A DNA stretch of 64,000 bases from Acanthochlamys bracteata (lineage: Eukaryota > Streptophyta > Magnoliopsida > Pandanales > Velloziaceae). Location: positions 6,488,001 through 6,552,000 of the forward strand of contig CM034141.1 of the NCBI GenBank assembly GCA_019914995.1, given 5' to 3'. Shown piece after piece: positions 26,701 to 41,028 of the stretch (position 1 is its first letter; each line of letters opens with the position of its first letter). Under the pieces are notes generated by a model that ran no database searches, was not told the origin of the DNA, and saw only the letters and a program-made list of their open reading frames with translations. A program made the position numbers and the translations under genes.

Positions 26701-27065
26701 TTCCATATACGTTAACTGCAAAGAAGTGTCCCCAAAGAGGCAAGTTAATCTGAGCTCAGGTTGTGTGATTGAGGTATGTACCGATACCTGTACATCTACT
26801 GTTTTGGCATTTCTCTATACTTGAGCAGTCTAAATGCATTGTTAGCATGCAAGATGAAAATATCATGAGTATTTGTAAATGCTTTTACCTGATATGTTTA
26901 TTGGGTCTTATTGCTTTATCTACCAAATCCCTTCTGCAGATCAAGAGCATGAGATTCATGTTCGAGATTAATCACAAAGCAGCTGCACGCCATGTTACAA
27001 AACTGAGCACAAGGAAGCAAGAGCTGAATACAAAATTTGAATGGGTGCCCACACAAAATCCATGA
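20755..27065 (+). CDS. MCRS1-like protein with N-terminal MCRS_N region and C-terminal FHA domain
   Basis: Plant homologue of microspherule protein 1 (related to Arabidopsis At3g54350). Metazoan MCRS1 is a nuclear subunit of the INO80 and NSL chromatin complexes, so a nuclear chromatin role is inferred. Exons: 20755-20826, 21729-22565, 22645-23751, 23864-23921, 25107-25255, 25524-25610, 26648-26773, 26940-27065, giving 853 residues. Residues 1-70 form the SANT-like MCRS_N segment (ALKWIPEDDLLLKNAVE, then FTFKELQDRWRALLYDP). A long acidic, low-complexity middle follows. The FHA domain is near residues 742-815 with LLGRGTADVDVDIDL, ISRRQ and FYLKNIGK, carrying the conserved Gly-Arg and Ser-Arg phosphothreonine-binding residues. 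The 22566-22644 intron (79 bases, GTAAGA donor) is needed to join two long open frames. The ATG at 20755 fits the family N-terminus. Confidence 0.9.
26211..26316 (+). repeat. 53-bp tandem duplication inside an MCRS1-like intron
   Basis: Two head-to-tail 53-base units, 26211-26263 and 26264-26316, differ at only a few positions and both start TATAGCTACAAAGA. They sit in the intron 25611-26647, within a patch (about 26130-26470) unlike the rest of the intron. A second small repeat in the patch has CTTGTTACAAAGCTT twice near 26366-26420. The patch may be a transposon remnant such as an LTR piece; this is inference. Confidence 0.75.
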
Positions 27066-28090
27066 GATGGGAGGACTATGCAGACGAACACGTACTGGTT
27101 GGTTGTGACAAGTAACTTCTTCCCAAAATCTGCCAAATTGAGCTAGGCTGAATGTTGGATGTGTTACAATAAAGACCTCTGCAGTGAAGAAAAATCCTAT
27201 GGTCCATCCTTCACTAGTTGTTTCTTCAAAAATTTAGAAGCAATCCACATCAATTTGTATTAAGTTGTATATATTATGGCTTCTTTCTTTTTCTGTTTTT
27301 TTTACCCAAGTCTTTGTTCTTTGAATATGTCTTGTATCGTGATGCAAGCTGGTGATTATTTGTTTTCGTAAGATGGCTAGTTTGCCATTTCCTTACTACG
27401 CCTTTGTGGTTACTTTATTTTCGTTATGTTGGAAACTGAGTGTGCCCGGTAAATGATCAGCAGCGAAAATTTTTTAACACAAGAATGGCAATACAATATG
27501 ATAATCGAGACAAGAACGAAGTAAACATGAAATGGTAGAGATTTAGGGACTTTTGAGAAAAACTGGAAAGAATTAATTTCACGAACAACAGTTGCGCCAA
27601 AATGAATCGCTATCTAAACTAGATTACAACAGTCTTATTCCACGCAAGTGGAGACTCTTGTCATGGTCGCAACACTTCCTCCTTAGTTCTTGCAGTCTTT
27701 TCGACTTAACGGCAATAACAACCCTAAGCAAAGGGTTGAATGTTTTACTTAAAAATAAAACTACACTGCTGACTATGTCTTTCAGTTCAATAATTTTTGA
27801 AAATCTGCACTTCAATTTCAAACGCTCGTCTCAATGAAGTATGCATTCTTTTAATAATTGCACTCATAATGATTTAATATTTCTAATATCGAAGTTGCGA
27901 AACATTTTGCCGTCAAGATGAATATAAATATTGTTTGGCAAAATATATTGCATCAACATTCACACATTGGCCCAGCCCACTTACCCTAATTTCATCTTCA
28001 TTCTTTCTCCACTCCAACCTTCCAAATTCAAATCAACGCGTCATACTCTATCCTAATCCAATCTCAACCGTCCATGCCACTCCATCTCCA

Positions 28091-28098
28091 TATAAATA
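28091..28098 (+). promoter_or_regulatory. Probable TATA box of the SAHH gene
   Basis: TATAAATA lies about 105 bases upstream of the SAHH ATG in a pyrimidine-rich context, a usual position for a TATA box with a leader of about 70 bases. Transcription start not determined. Confidence 0.6.
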
Positions 28099-28158
28099 TC
28101 TTCCTACACTGTCCCCTTTGCTACTCTCTCGCTCGCCCGCCATTCCTTCATCTGCTAA

Positions 28159-28163
<5 letters not shown>

Positions 28164-28193
<30 letters not shown>
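28164..28193 (+). repeat. (AG)15 microsatellite directly before the SAHH start codon
   Basis: Fifteen perfect AG units end two bases before the ATG at 28196, placing the repeat in the 5' UTR. GA/CT repeats are common in plant leaders; here it sets the immediate start-codon context. Confidence 0.9.
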
Positions 28194-30811
<2,618 letters not shown>

Positions 30812-32199
30812 TAAATTGGAGGATGTAACAACTATTTACAGTTTAAATCAACAAAATCAAGTCCGGTAATTGGTGGCTTCTACTTCATTTATATCCTGCT
30901 CTAACTGTTAAGGCTTGATTTTCGGGTATGGCAATGAGGGTTATGTAATGTCATAAACAAAATTTTTGGTATGTTTTTTATATGTTTGATCAGTTATTAA
31001 TTTGTATTTTGTTGGTTTAAAGTTAAAAGAAATTATTATATTATGTATTTAGGGAGGTTATTAATTAGTACACTAGCCATAATCAGGACCAAAAATATAT
31101 TTATTAAATAACATTATTAATTTATCGTTTATATATTTATTGAGATTTTACTAAATTTCTACCAAAGTGAATGCTTCTGTAACCTTTAATCGACCTTCTA
31201 TATAATAAGAAACTTTGGAGAAAGGAAGGCATCGGAATATTTTATTTCTTGACAGGACAAAGACCTCGCTCGCGTAGATGTTATATATATACGGAATCAT
31301 TCGAACTGCTCAAATATCGCCTATCCTTCATTGGCTCGGCATATGTAAATGGAACGAATCATTTCTGTATTTCCAATTATCACTTGAAGAACAATTCCTT
31401 CAAAATTTTTTTTTTTTTTGATCTCTAGCATTGGTTGCAAGCTTAATTTACCTCTATGTTATTATAATTAAAATTAAAATTTCTCAAACCAATAAACAAC
31501 AGATTACCAATTTACCATCTCCTTCTACTCCTTCAACCAAAATGTTTTGTGCTTTTTCTGAAATGGCTCATCTTGCGTTTAGCTTAATGGGGGGCCGCTA
31601 TATACGTAGTGCTGTCGATGAAATTTTGATGATCGATTCTTTTGTGGAGGAACTCAAGAATAATGTAACTGAACAAACGAGGAAGTAAGCGGTTGAAGTC
31701 GTCTACAACGTGACGACATCTGGTAACGAGCACGGGTAACTCCACTACTGGGCTCTTTCTGGTGGCACGAACGCTGCTGTCGAAGCTTCTCTGAGAAGGT
31801 TCTCCATAATAGCTTGAGCGAGGGTTTTGCTTTGTTTTCTATCGAATTCGTTGCATATGATGGTCAGGGATATTGGGATTATCTATTTGCTCTCAATTTC
31901 TGGATGCTTTGAAGTATCACGAAGAATGCTGATTTTTATTTTTTTGCTAAACTCCTGGAGCCTGAAAGACTATAGCAAATTAACTTATAACGAAGCCCAT
32001 ACTGCACGTTCAATAATGTAGCCCAAGCTGTACAGTTCTGCCTTGTTATCGATTGAGGCCCCGTTAAAGCCCAAATGTAGCCCAAAACCTTGCCTTGTTC
32101 CCTTTGTTGTTGCAGAACAGAAACGCCGGCAGCAGTCCACCGCACCATCTCTCTCGCTCTCTCTCTGTGGTTGTTTAGTTGCGGCGGCGTTTGGCGGCT
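30812..32199. other. SAHH 3' region, unidentified ORF fragment and bL28m upstream region
   Basis: Mostly AT-rich spacer. Between about 31540 and 31815 an open stretch (SEMAHLAFSLMGGRYIRSAV and, after a stop, VEVVYNVTTSGNEHG) reads like decayed protein-coding sequence, but I do not recognise a family. A CT-rich tract near 32148-32167 precedes the ribosomal protein ATG and is its likely leader. Confidence 0.4.
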
Positions 32200-34239
32200 A
32201 TGTCTTTCAGAGTTCAGGAGTTGTTCAAGAAGGCATCGAAGCGGTTGGGAAGATTGGGAATGACGGCGGAAGGAATCGAGACCGTTAAAAATAGCATGCC
32301 CGATCGAAAGATAGTAATGTCGCGAGCGAAGCGAGGGATCTTCGCCGGAAGACATATTCAGTTCGGGAACCAGATCAGTGAGGACGGTGGGAACAAGTAA
32401 GCAAAATCACAGTTATCCTTCATTCCTTGTTCCACGCTTGATTTTTTTTTAATTATTATTATTTTGAGGGATTATGGGATCTATTTTTGCAGAAGTATTT
32501 GGTGGAGCAACTGTACTACTGGATAAAATCAGCATTGAAAAATTTTATTGTCAAGTGTTTGGGATTTGAATTTGTTGTGCTGGATAAATTATTAGTGCAT
32601 GATAATGTTAGCTTTCTGAGAATCGTGGTTAGTTTGGAGGATTTGGCGAGTAAATTTTCTCTAGGATAAAAAGTTTTCCAGGTAGATTAAGTTAAAAGGA
32701 TGTTGATCATATGAGTAGGGTAGTTGGTTTTGAATTGTATATGATTTAGTGTTTTTGCTAATTTATGTACATTTGAAGCATGATTTTTAGAAGTTAGCTA
32801 ATAAATAGTTTAACCTAATTTCTCTTCCTTGATCGAGCAAGAGACTCGCTTTCTGTGTGGAAGGGAGTATCGATGTTGTTTGTTTTCCAATTGTTTTAGT
32901 GTTATGGCTGAAGCAGATGCATATTATTAGAGGTACCATGTCATCTGAACTTGCAGGAAAGTTCACAAACTAGTGACAACATTATGGCTTCAATAGTAAG
33001 TTGCCAGCCATAATATGAAGTAAATAATCGCTCGAAATTGCTACATTTACAAGTCAAATACTATCGATTGAGTGAGTGAAGCAATCAACACGTATATGAA
33101 ATGTTGTAATTGTCACTGGGTGCAAATTTTGGATTTTGGAGTCATATTGGTAGATATAGAACCTGAGAGAGCTAATACTAATGCAGAGATGAATAGTCTT
33201 TGCTGATTTTTTTAAGTTCATTGAGTTATGTTTTATTGTCTCTTCCTATTTGTTAAATCTCATAAGCACAACTAAGTAACTTAAGGAATGAAGAGATAGT
33301 TCTTTTGCATTGTTCTTGCATGTCAAACACATACTAGAAGTTAATGCCTTTTCACAAGGTTTGAGCTCTTGCATTTTGTTCATTACGTCTTTTCTCAAAG
33401 TTTGAGCTCTTATCTTGCATTTTGTTCATTTAAGTCAGTAGTATGCTATCTTTTGTGCTTGGACCATAAGCCATTATGTTTACTGTCCCAGACCTTAGCT
33501 AGAGGACAGTACCTTCTAAATTGTAAGCCTCCTATATGATACAGTTATGGCTACTTCAGCTGTTTGTTTGCAGTTTGTCACTGATTTTTTCAGTTGCACG
33601 TCTTAGTTGAGTGTTGTGAGTATCAACTTTAAATAAAGAGTGATTCCTTCTAGTTGAGTGTATCCTTGGCCCATCAAGGATTTTGTTGTTGACTGGAAAC
33701 ATAAATTGGGGAAAAGGACATTCTATGCTGATAAGTGATTATATATTCTTTTTCTTTTTCATTTTTATTTGGATACCATAAACATTGATCTCACACAACA
33801 AATTCTTACTGTGTGAAGGTCGAGAAGGACCTGGAAGCCAAATGTACAAGAGAAGCGGCTCTTCAGTTACATCCATGATAGGCACATCCGGGTCAAAGTC
33901 ACAACACATGCTCTCAGGTGCATAGACAAAGCTGGTGGAATAGATGAGTACCTGTTGAAAACTCCCTACAATAAGATGGATTCAAAGCTTGGCGTACTTT
34001 GGAAAGCTAAGATGGAGAAGATGTATGCAGATCTAGGGAAAATGGAAGTAGGATTCTTCTCCCCTGAAGAAGAGGCTAAGATTGAGAAGGGATTTGAGGA
34101 AGCAAGGGCTGCAAAAAGAGAGGCTCGTAGGGAAGCTAGAAGAGCCGCAGCCAAACAGGAGCACATCACCCAAAGCAATAAAGAGGAACAAACAGCAATA
34201 GGGAAGCCGGATAAGAAGGGTAGCGAAGTTGCTGCATAG
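32200..34239 (+). CDS. Large ribosomal subunit protein bL28, mitochondrial type
   Basis: Bacterial-type L28 protein of the organellar large subunit. Exons 32200-32396 and 33819-34239 (a Lys codon split at the junction) give 205 residues, close to the plant mitochondrial bL28m length of about 210. The L28 core spans roughly residues 40-115, with SRAKRGIFAGRHIQFGN, SRRTWKPNVQEKRLFSY and RIRV-like IRVKVTTHALRCIDKAGGID. A charged Lys/Glu/Arg/Ala-rich C-terminal extension follows. The length and C-terminal tail fit the mitochondrial and not the shorter plastid form. The single intron is 1422 bases. No disruption seen. Confidence 0.93.
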
Positions 34240-34639
34240 AAGCCTGAAGTCGAGGGAAAATTAGATTTATATCTGAGGTTGAGCGTCATCTTTTACTCCC
34301 AGCTATGTTTCAATAGTATCAGGAAATCAGGAACTCCTTATGGTAGGAATTTCAGGCAACCTCAATCAGTTTTTCTTTGAAGATTTTGCTTGATTAATAG
34401 CTTTTAAATCTTTTCTATTAATCCAAGCATGTTATTGGGTCACTCCAAATTCCAGAACGCGAAGCTGATAGTCCAGGCTGTAGTATGTTAGATGAGAGCA
34501 CATATAGATAGATGCATGCTGTAGTAGTACTAGTCTTTGTTCTATTAACTTCGCACTAAGAAATGTAGCTACAATAACCTTCGACTTTCCTTTTCATTTA
34601 CTGCTGAATGAATTGTTTGAGAAGAGAAACTTATTTTTA

Positions 34640-35460
34640 TAGCCCATGGTTGCATCTATAAGTTTTAGTTCATGTATTATATATAACTCATAGATCGAGA
34701 AACAATTGTTCATGGGTTATAACTATGGTTGATATTTACGAGTTATAGCTAGTATGCTATAACTCGTGGTTCACATCAATGAGCTATAGTTCATGTGCTA
34801 TAGCTCATAAATGCATAGGCTATTTTTCATGTAGTTAACCTATAATTGACATCGTTGAGCTATAGTTCATGTGCCATCATTAATCCACAAGCTCTAGCCC
34901 ATTATTGTGATCCATGAGCTATAACTATGGTTGATATTATCGATGAGCTATAGTTCATGTGCTAAGCTCATGGATCCATAAGCTATTGTTCTGTGTACTA
35001 TAGCACATAACTGATATCGATGAGTTATAATTCATATGATATAGCTCATGAATTGATATATTATAGTTTACATGTTATAGCCCATGGTTGACATCCATAA
35101 GTTATAGTTCATGTGCTATATAACTCATGGATCGAGAAACTATTGTTCATGTGTTTTATAACTATGGTTGATATTTATGAGTTATAGTTCATGGACTGTG
35201 GGCAATGGTTCATGTGCTATTGTCCATAATTGGCATAGATGAGCTATACCTAATATGCTATAGCACAGTTTCATGGGCTATAGTTCGTCACTTATTTACA
35301 AAAGATATATAGGCTGTTGTTCTTATACTATAACCAACAGATTTGAAAATACATGAGTATATAGTTCACGTGCTATAGCTCACGAGTTAATATAAGTGAA
35401 TTATAATTAATGGCTTAAAGTTCGCATGCTACAGCTCACAGATATGTGAGTTGTAGCACA
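34640..35460. repeat. Degenerate hairpin-forming minisatellite, left block
   Basis: A run of imperfect units, about 75-90 bases each, built on GAGCTATAG and TTCATGTG followed by CTATAGCTC. The best unit, 34781-34806, has perfect 9-base inverted arms around an 8-base loop. Variants recur at about 34857, 34945, 35022, 35099, 35241, 35365 and onward. No reading frame persists. It starts about 400 bases after the bL28m stop. Origin unknown. Confidence 0.75.
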
Positions 35461-35484
35461 TAAGCCGTGCGTTTTGTTATCACT

Positions 35485-35670
35485 CCACTTCAAAATTTTA
35501 TTTCATATTTTTAAATAAACTTTTTCTAATTTTCATAAAACTTATTTAAAATTTTAAAAATATTAAAAATTTATATCATAAAACTTTATTATTATTTACT
35601 TTAATTAAAAATTTTATTTTATTTAATATTTTTTGGTTAAAATTTTTTTATTTCATAAATTTTCAAAAGT
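35485..35670. repeat. AT-rich family A element splitting the minisatellite
   Basis: T-run/A-run core like the other family A copies. The hairpin satellite stops at about 35460 and resumes at about 35690, so this block appears inserted into it. Confidence 0.45.
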
Positions 35671-35689
35671 CCCTGCAACCTTATAATAT

Positions 35690-35910
35690 ATCAATTGATG
35701 AGCTATAGCATATGAGATATATAGGTTATTATTCATACCGTATAAACCATGGCTGTTATTCATTCCTCTATAACCCATCACCCACGATTGACATCGACGA
35801 ACAATACTTCTTCATCTTCTATAGTTCACGAGCGATAAGATCAGATCGAATGAATTATATATAGCTCATGAATTAAGATCCGCATGCTATAGCGCAAGGA
35901 TCAGTGAACT
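35690..35910. repeat. Hairpin-forming minisatellite, right block
   Basis: Further degenerate copies of the same unit, including GATGAGCTATAG at about 35696, a shortened TATAGTTCACGAGC near 35820 and TATAGCTCATG near 35863. More decayed than the left block. Confidence 0.6.
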
Positions 35911-36734
35911 ATTATGTTACTTTTTTGTTACACACAAAATATATCCCTGTTCTTTTAGCAATAACTTAATTCTTAACTACATCGACGTTACTAGTAAGCC
36001 TATAATACTTGTATTGTAAGTGCGCTATATAGCAAAGAAAACAAAAAGTATATCACTAACTAAGCTCATCGGGACGTCGGGCCAATCGAGGCCTAGTTCT
36101 TACTGTCAAAACATCAACTTAGGGTGAAGTCTGAGCTCATCTTAAACTGCATGCTGCCAAGCTCGTTCACACAGCCAATACCAAGTCCTGCCAAAGCAGC
36201 TTGTACAATACCTAGCATGCACTCCTCAACTGAAACTCAAGCTCGTAAGATCACCGCCTAAGCATTTTCTATCAACACAAACTCCCTCTAATTCTGCTTC
36301 CTTTCATGGCTGATTCTCCACACACTGGATTTCTTTCTTGCCTGGTACCTTCCTCAAGAATCTATCTGCAAGAAGCACTGTCCAAAGCAAGACCTTCATC
36401 TTACTGGAAGATGAAGGAGCAGAAAATTTTTGAGCATATGGTACTACAAAACAGACAGTTGTGGTGCTAAGTAATGGCAGAGGGCTGCTGACGTTGCCAC
36501 TTGCCAGTTTGTCGTGGTCAGAGATGCAGAGAGAATAGAGCTAGTTGTGACACTTGATCCATTGGAATTAGAGTGACTAGTGGTGTGTAATAGTAGTGTT
36601 GAGATGTTGGTCAAACAACATACAAGGTATAACAGGAGCTGCAGTGGCTGGGGGTCAGAGTAGATGGTATCTGGTGCAAGACTGCCGGCTTGTTTTCGTG
36701 TCCCTTTCAGGCAGTCATACAATCATGGAACATC
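35911..36734. other. Spacer downstream of the GLE1 relic
   Basis: No gene recognised. Short open frames near 36444-36722 on the minus strand continue from the end of the GLE1 homology but show no family match of their own. Confidence 0.4.
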
Positions 36735-39638
36735 ATCATGGGATGACAATTTATTTTCAAGGCGCCAATCTTCTGGTTCTTGCATGTGGACCTTCTCTTC
36801 CAGTAATACTGCAAGTCTTGTGATGATATCAGCACCAAATTCTTCCTATTATTCCTTATGCTACGAGAAAACTTTTCAATATGTACATGAGACCTTCTCA
36901 AACTGATTCTTATACTTTTCGTAGAGTGCAAAACCTGCAGTCTGCCACACAGATTTATTGATTATTGAATATACCAACAATGGCAACTAGGAATACGTTG
37001 GAGATAAATACTAACCTCTAAGAAGGGCGTTAAAGCATGAGTAGTTGACCTGCTTGCAGGGATCTTATTGAGGAAACCTTGCAAGCCAAGCCCATCCTCC
37101 ATCCTTCTTTTAGACCATGTAGATTCACCACATCAGCAACCGCTGTCTGCAGAAGCAAACATTTGCTTATATATAAGACAGTTTGCTAGAGGATGCTAGC
37201 AGCTTCTAGAAGTGTATCAGGTGAGAGAAGATAGGATGCTCATATAATAACAAAATAAGTACCTGAACCAAAGCTCCATGAAGTTTCATGTAGCCCTCCA
37301 AACGTTGCAGGTAGAAAGCAGGGTTTTCAGACTTCCAATTTTCTTCTCAATATCCTATCTTGTAGTAAAGCTTGGTCTTAGCCTGCTAGAAGACATTTAA
37401 TCAACATGGAATGAGAAACATGCCAAAGAACTAGAGAACAGATAACAATGCTCCTAATGCTCCATTGATCTCACTATCAAAAGGAAGGAGAACTACCAGA
37501 ACACTAAAACTTAAAGCAGCAACAATTTCACAAAATGACAGTAATCAAGCAGGTGTTTTAGAAAATTAAGGATTGTATAAGATATTCCTATAGTAGTTGT
37601 TGTGTAAGCAGAAAGTGAAACATATGAAGTTGGGTAGTCAGGAATTTCAGCTTAGATGGCCAAATATGCTCAATAAACAAAATAGCTCCAACAACCTCAG
37701 AAACAGATATATAAACTAGCACCTAAAGAGAATGAACCACTAAAACATACATCTTCCTCTGATATTGCTTATCCAGTATGCTATCCCTTTGCAGTCTTGC
37801 TTCTATTATTTTTTCAAATTGAAAGATAGCTGAATGCAATCTTTCACTCTCACTCTTTTGATCCCACTCAAGTGCAGATAATTTATTCCTGATATCCTCC
37901 TGATTTCAAATGATAGCATCAGAAAAACATACTATTAGAACCTTTCGCACCTACACAGTAAACTATGAAAAAAAGAACATCTTACCTTGACTTTAAAGTG
38001 ATGCTCCAATCCATTCTCAAATAAAAACCCCCTCCTCTGGGCTCATCTTCGTCATCAAAGGAGCATGAGAAACTTGGAAATGATCTTCAATAGTCAACTC
38101 CATATAAGATAAGTGAGAAAATTAGTATTAAATGTATGACTATATAGTTCTCAGTCCCCCTCCAATAAAATTACTACTGCTGACTTCCTAAGGAGGGTTT
38201 GCTTCCTATTTTATTCAAAGTATGTAGATTACCATTGGTTATGATTTCTTAACCATATCTTGACCTCATAGATGCTGTATAGAAGTACTAACCAAAACCA
38301 CCCAAGCTCTCAGCCTTTGTCATGAATGACTCTATCCTATATCTGTCCATTGGATGGACTCCATTAGATAGTGAGATTATATTCCCAGGCAAAAATGTTA
38401 ATAAGACATGCTAAACTCTGATCAGCTGTACCTGTGCACATCTAATTAGTTGTTTAATTGCATATAACCTTTTGAAAATTGTCTACAGTACACAGAACTA
38501 CATAAAAGATCAGCCCACATATCTAAATGATCTGCAGTAAATGCACAACACTTGCATACAATTCTCAAATTAGACAATCAACAGGTCACTCCCTAAAGTG
38601 TTTTTGATACATTTGACATAAATTAATCAGTAGGCCTCTTTCTTTTGCTAACAACCGCTCTAAAAGAAGCAATGCTCCTAGGTATTGGGTCAAAGATTGC
38701 TCATATGTTTTGTCCAGGAAAAAGAAAAACAGTTTTAAAAAATTATAGTATGAAGAGACATTTTTAAAGAAAATACTTCATAATTGATAAGCAGGTCAAG
38801 AAACAATGAAAGGATCCAAAGAGTTGTTTCTTGAAAAGTAATAGTAAAGTCCGCTAGTAATCTGCAGCTTACAACTATAAGTGCATGTGAATCACCATCA
38901 CTATATCAAACTGTGAATCCACAAAAACTTGTTCCAGAATATATTCAGAGATTTTAACCCAGAGCCCATACGAAACCTACAAGAAAACCTTGTACCAGTA
39001 GTTTAAGTATCATCATCATCACTCCAGCTATCTAAACTATCAGAAACGCTCATTATAGATGGCCTCCCACACTCTACCATCATTGCTCCTTCATGATGTT
39101 TCCCTGAGAAAAAGTTCACAAGAACAGAAGGAATTTCGAAAGCATTAGAAAAACAAGTATGCTAACTAATATAGCATGTCTATGAGAAAACATGATACTC
39201 TGCTAACAACTAAACCAATCCCTCCTCTTAAAGTAACGTATAATCAACAAAACTTATCAAATAATCATTATAATCGAGACAAAAAAACGCATCAAATGGA
39301 TCACGCTAACTTAAGATTTTCTTAAAAAATGTAGAAAAGGTTAAGACAAAAAATGGTTTACTGAACAATGATTACCTTCGAGTCGAGAACGGTGCGCGCG
39401 AAGAAGTTGATTGAAGCTTCGCTTCCAACGACTGCTGCAGTTCGGAGAAAAGATCATCTACAGTCCTCCAAGTAGGTTCTGGATCAACTGAAGCGACCAC
39501 CGGCGGCGATCTACTCCGACATTTAGGGCTTAATTGAAGAAACCCCTGCTTTTCAATTAAAGTAATAACTTCGAATAGTTCTACAAATTCAAACAAAAAT
39601 TTGAAACAAATTGCAGAATTAAAATCGAACGTACCCAT
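36735..39638 (-). pseudogene. GLE1 (mRNA export factor) pseudogene with internal deletion
   Basis: Minus-strand relic of GLE1, the nuclear-pore factor that with IP6 activates DEAD-box helicases for mRNA export. In gene order: an N-terminal part with DPEPTWRTVDDLFSELQQSL near 39400-39490; an acidic piece MSVSDSLDSWSDDDD near 39015-39060; FENGLEHHFKVK near 37985-38020; EDIRNKLSALEWDQKSESE, then EARLQRDSILDKQYQRKM near 37750-37900; LQRLEGYMKLHGALVQ near 37262-37310; VNLHGLKEGW near 37095-37130 and ARF just after; TAGFALYEKYKNQFEK near 36895-36945; and the C-terminal LAVLLEEKVHMQEPEDWRLE near 36755-36815. At least three frame breaks occur, for example in the G-run near 38033 and in the 37080-37100 segment. 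The charged coiled-coil middle and the first half of the GLE1 domain are absent. Introns remain, so it is a decayed duplicate and not a retrocopy. Confidence 0.8.
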
Positions 39639-40535
39639 GGTTAATTCATTCGTGAATAAACTTGCCGGGATAGGGAAGGAGGTATGCTGTTGGCATTTCA
39701 GAAGAAGAGCCAGCGACTGTTTTTTCAACTTTCGAAATTGAAATCAACCGTCCATTGCCGATTTTCGTGTGTTTATGCTGTGGTTACTAATAGTTAATTT
39801 TTAAAGATCATCAAGGCTCGAAGAGCAATGTGTTAAATTAATTGCTTAATAGTAAGCAACTCAAACGGGCTTTTACTCAAATGAATTACAAATTTACCCC
39901 TCCGCTCGGGTGATCTGCGAATGGTAACTGGTAAGTACCTCGCGCTTAATTATAGAGCAGCCGTGATGATTCGAAGATTATAGTTGCGATCGTGGCAATG
40001 ATCCTTAGAGACGGAGGATTTATAAAATGAAACTTTTTTAAAATTAAAAATATATTTAATTTTTTATAAAAATAATTTTATTTTATTTTATTTTATAAAA
40101 AAATAAAAATATATAATAAAAAATTTTATTTTGTAAAATTTTTTATATTTTTATATATTTATAAAATATGTATTAAAAAATATAATAAAAAAATTAAAAA
40201 AATGTTTTTCAAATGGTGTGCCAAAAGCACCCTTAATTAATTAGTCCCATCTTGGCGAAAGAGTTTATGCACAGTGTTAGTATAAAGAAACTAATTAGTA
40301 AGAATTAGCACCTGTCGCAAAAACATTAATAGGACCTGTTTCCTTCCTGTGTAGTGTAGCTATAAAATTACCAGTAGTTGACCACGTGGTCATTCCAGTC
40401 AGGGATAATTATTATTATATCGATAAAAATTATCTAGACTTCTTTTGCAATGAAAGAAATTCATTAAGTGAAAATTAACAGCAATTCCTAACCTAAACGA
40501 CAACCCTATTCAATCTCTCTGTTTAGATTTTCTTT
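39639..40535. other. Spacer between GLE1 relic and tandem duplication
   Basis: No coding exons seen. It contains an AT-rich family A repeat at about 40015-40235 and otherwise unique sequence leading to the left edge of the 6.1-kb duplication. Confidence 0.5.
40015..40235. repeat. AT-rich dispersed repeat, family A
   Basis: Core of A-runs and T-runs with TTATATATTTATAAAATATG and TATTAAAAAATATAATAAA, ending near CCAAAAGCACCC, like the other family A copies. Boundaries approximate. Confidence 0.45.
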
Positions 40536-41028
40536 TATATTTCATTCATTCCAGCCCGACAATAAAGACAAAAGCACATAATCTACAAACAGAAATCCAA
40601 TAAACAGGAGACGAAGACAACAACGTAATAAGAGAGTATTAACATTATAAATCCATGCAAGATATACCTTGTGCTGATTGACCCAAAAACCAAAAATAGA
40701 AATATGTATCTGAGAAGGAAAATTCTCCTATGCCACTATATTTCACTTCATTAAAAAAATATATCTGAATTTATCTTTAATATCATATTGGAAAACAGGA
40801 AAAAAAAACAACAGGAAAACAAAATTGGATACTGTACAACGTTTGCATGATCACCTCCCTTTTTTTTTATTTGATCACGCCAATGTGAATCATTTCTGTG
40901 ATCCAACAAAGAAAAGGAAAAATAACAAAGGTAACAAATATTAAACTGGTTTGTAAAGTATTTACTGAAAAAATGACCCTGCTGGAAGGGTAAGAAAATG
41001 GCTAACATTGGACCAAATGAGCAGCTGT

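Larger units (their letters stand above)
27066..28195. other. MCRS1-like 3' region and SAHH promoter region
   Basis: No coding exons seen. The left part is the likely 3' UTR of the MCRS1-like gene. The right part is the SAHH promoter and leader, with a TATA box and an AG microsatellite listed separately. Confidence 0.6.

Noticed and set aside
34640-35910. Regularly spaced palindromic repeats reminiscent of a CRISPR array
   Set aside because: Plant nuclear context, strongly degenerate units, variable spacing and no unique spacers; a minisatellite is the better reading.
36444-36722. 92-codon minus-strand frame after the GLE1 homology
   Set aside because: Not similar to the GLE1 C-terminus or to any family I recognise; likely chance.
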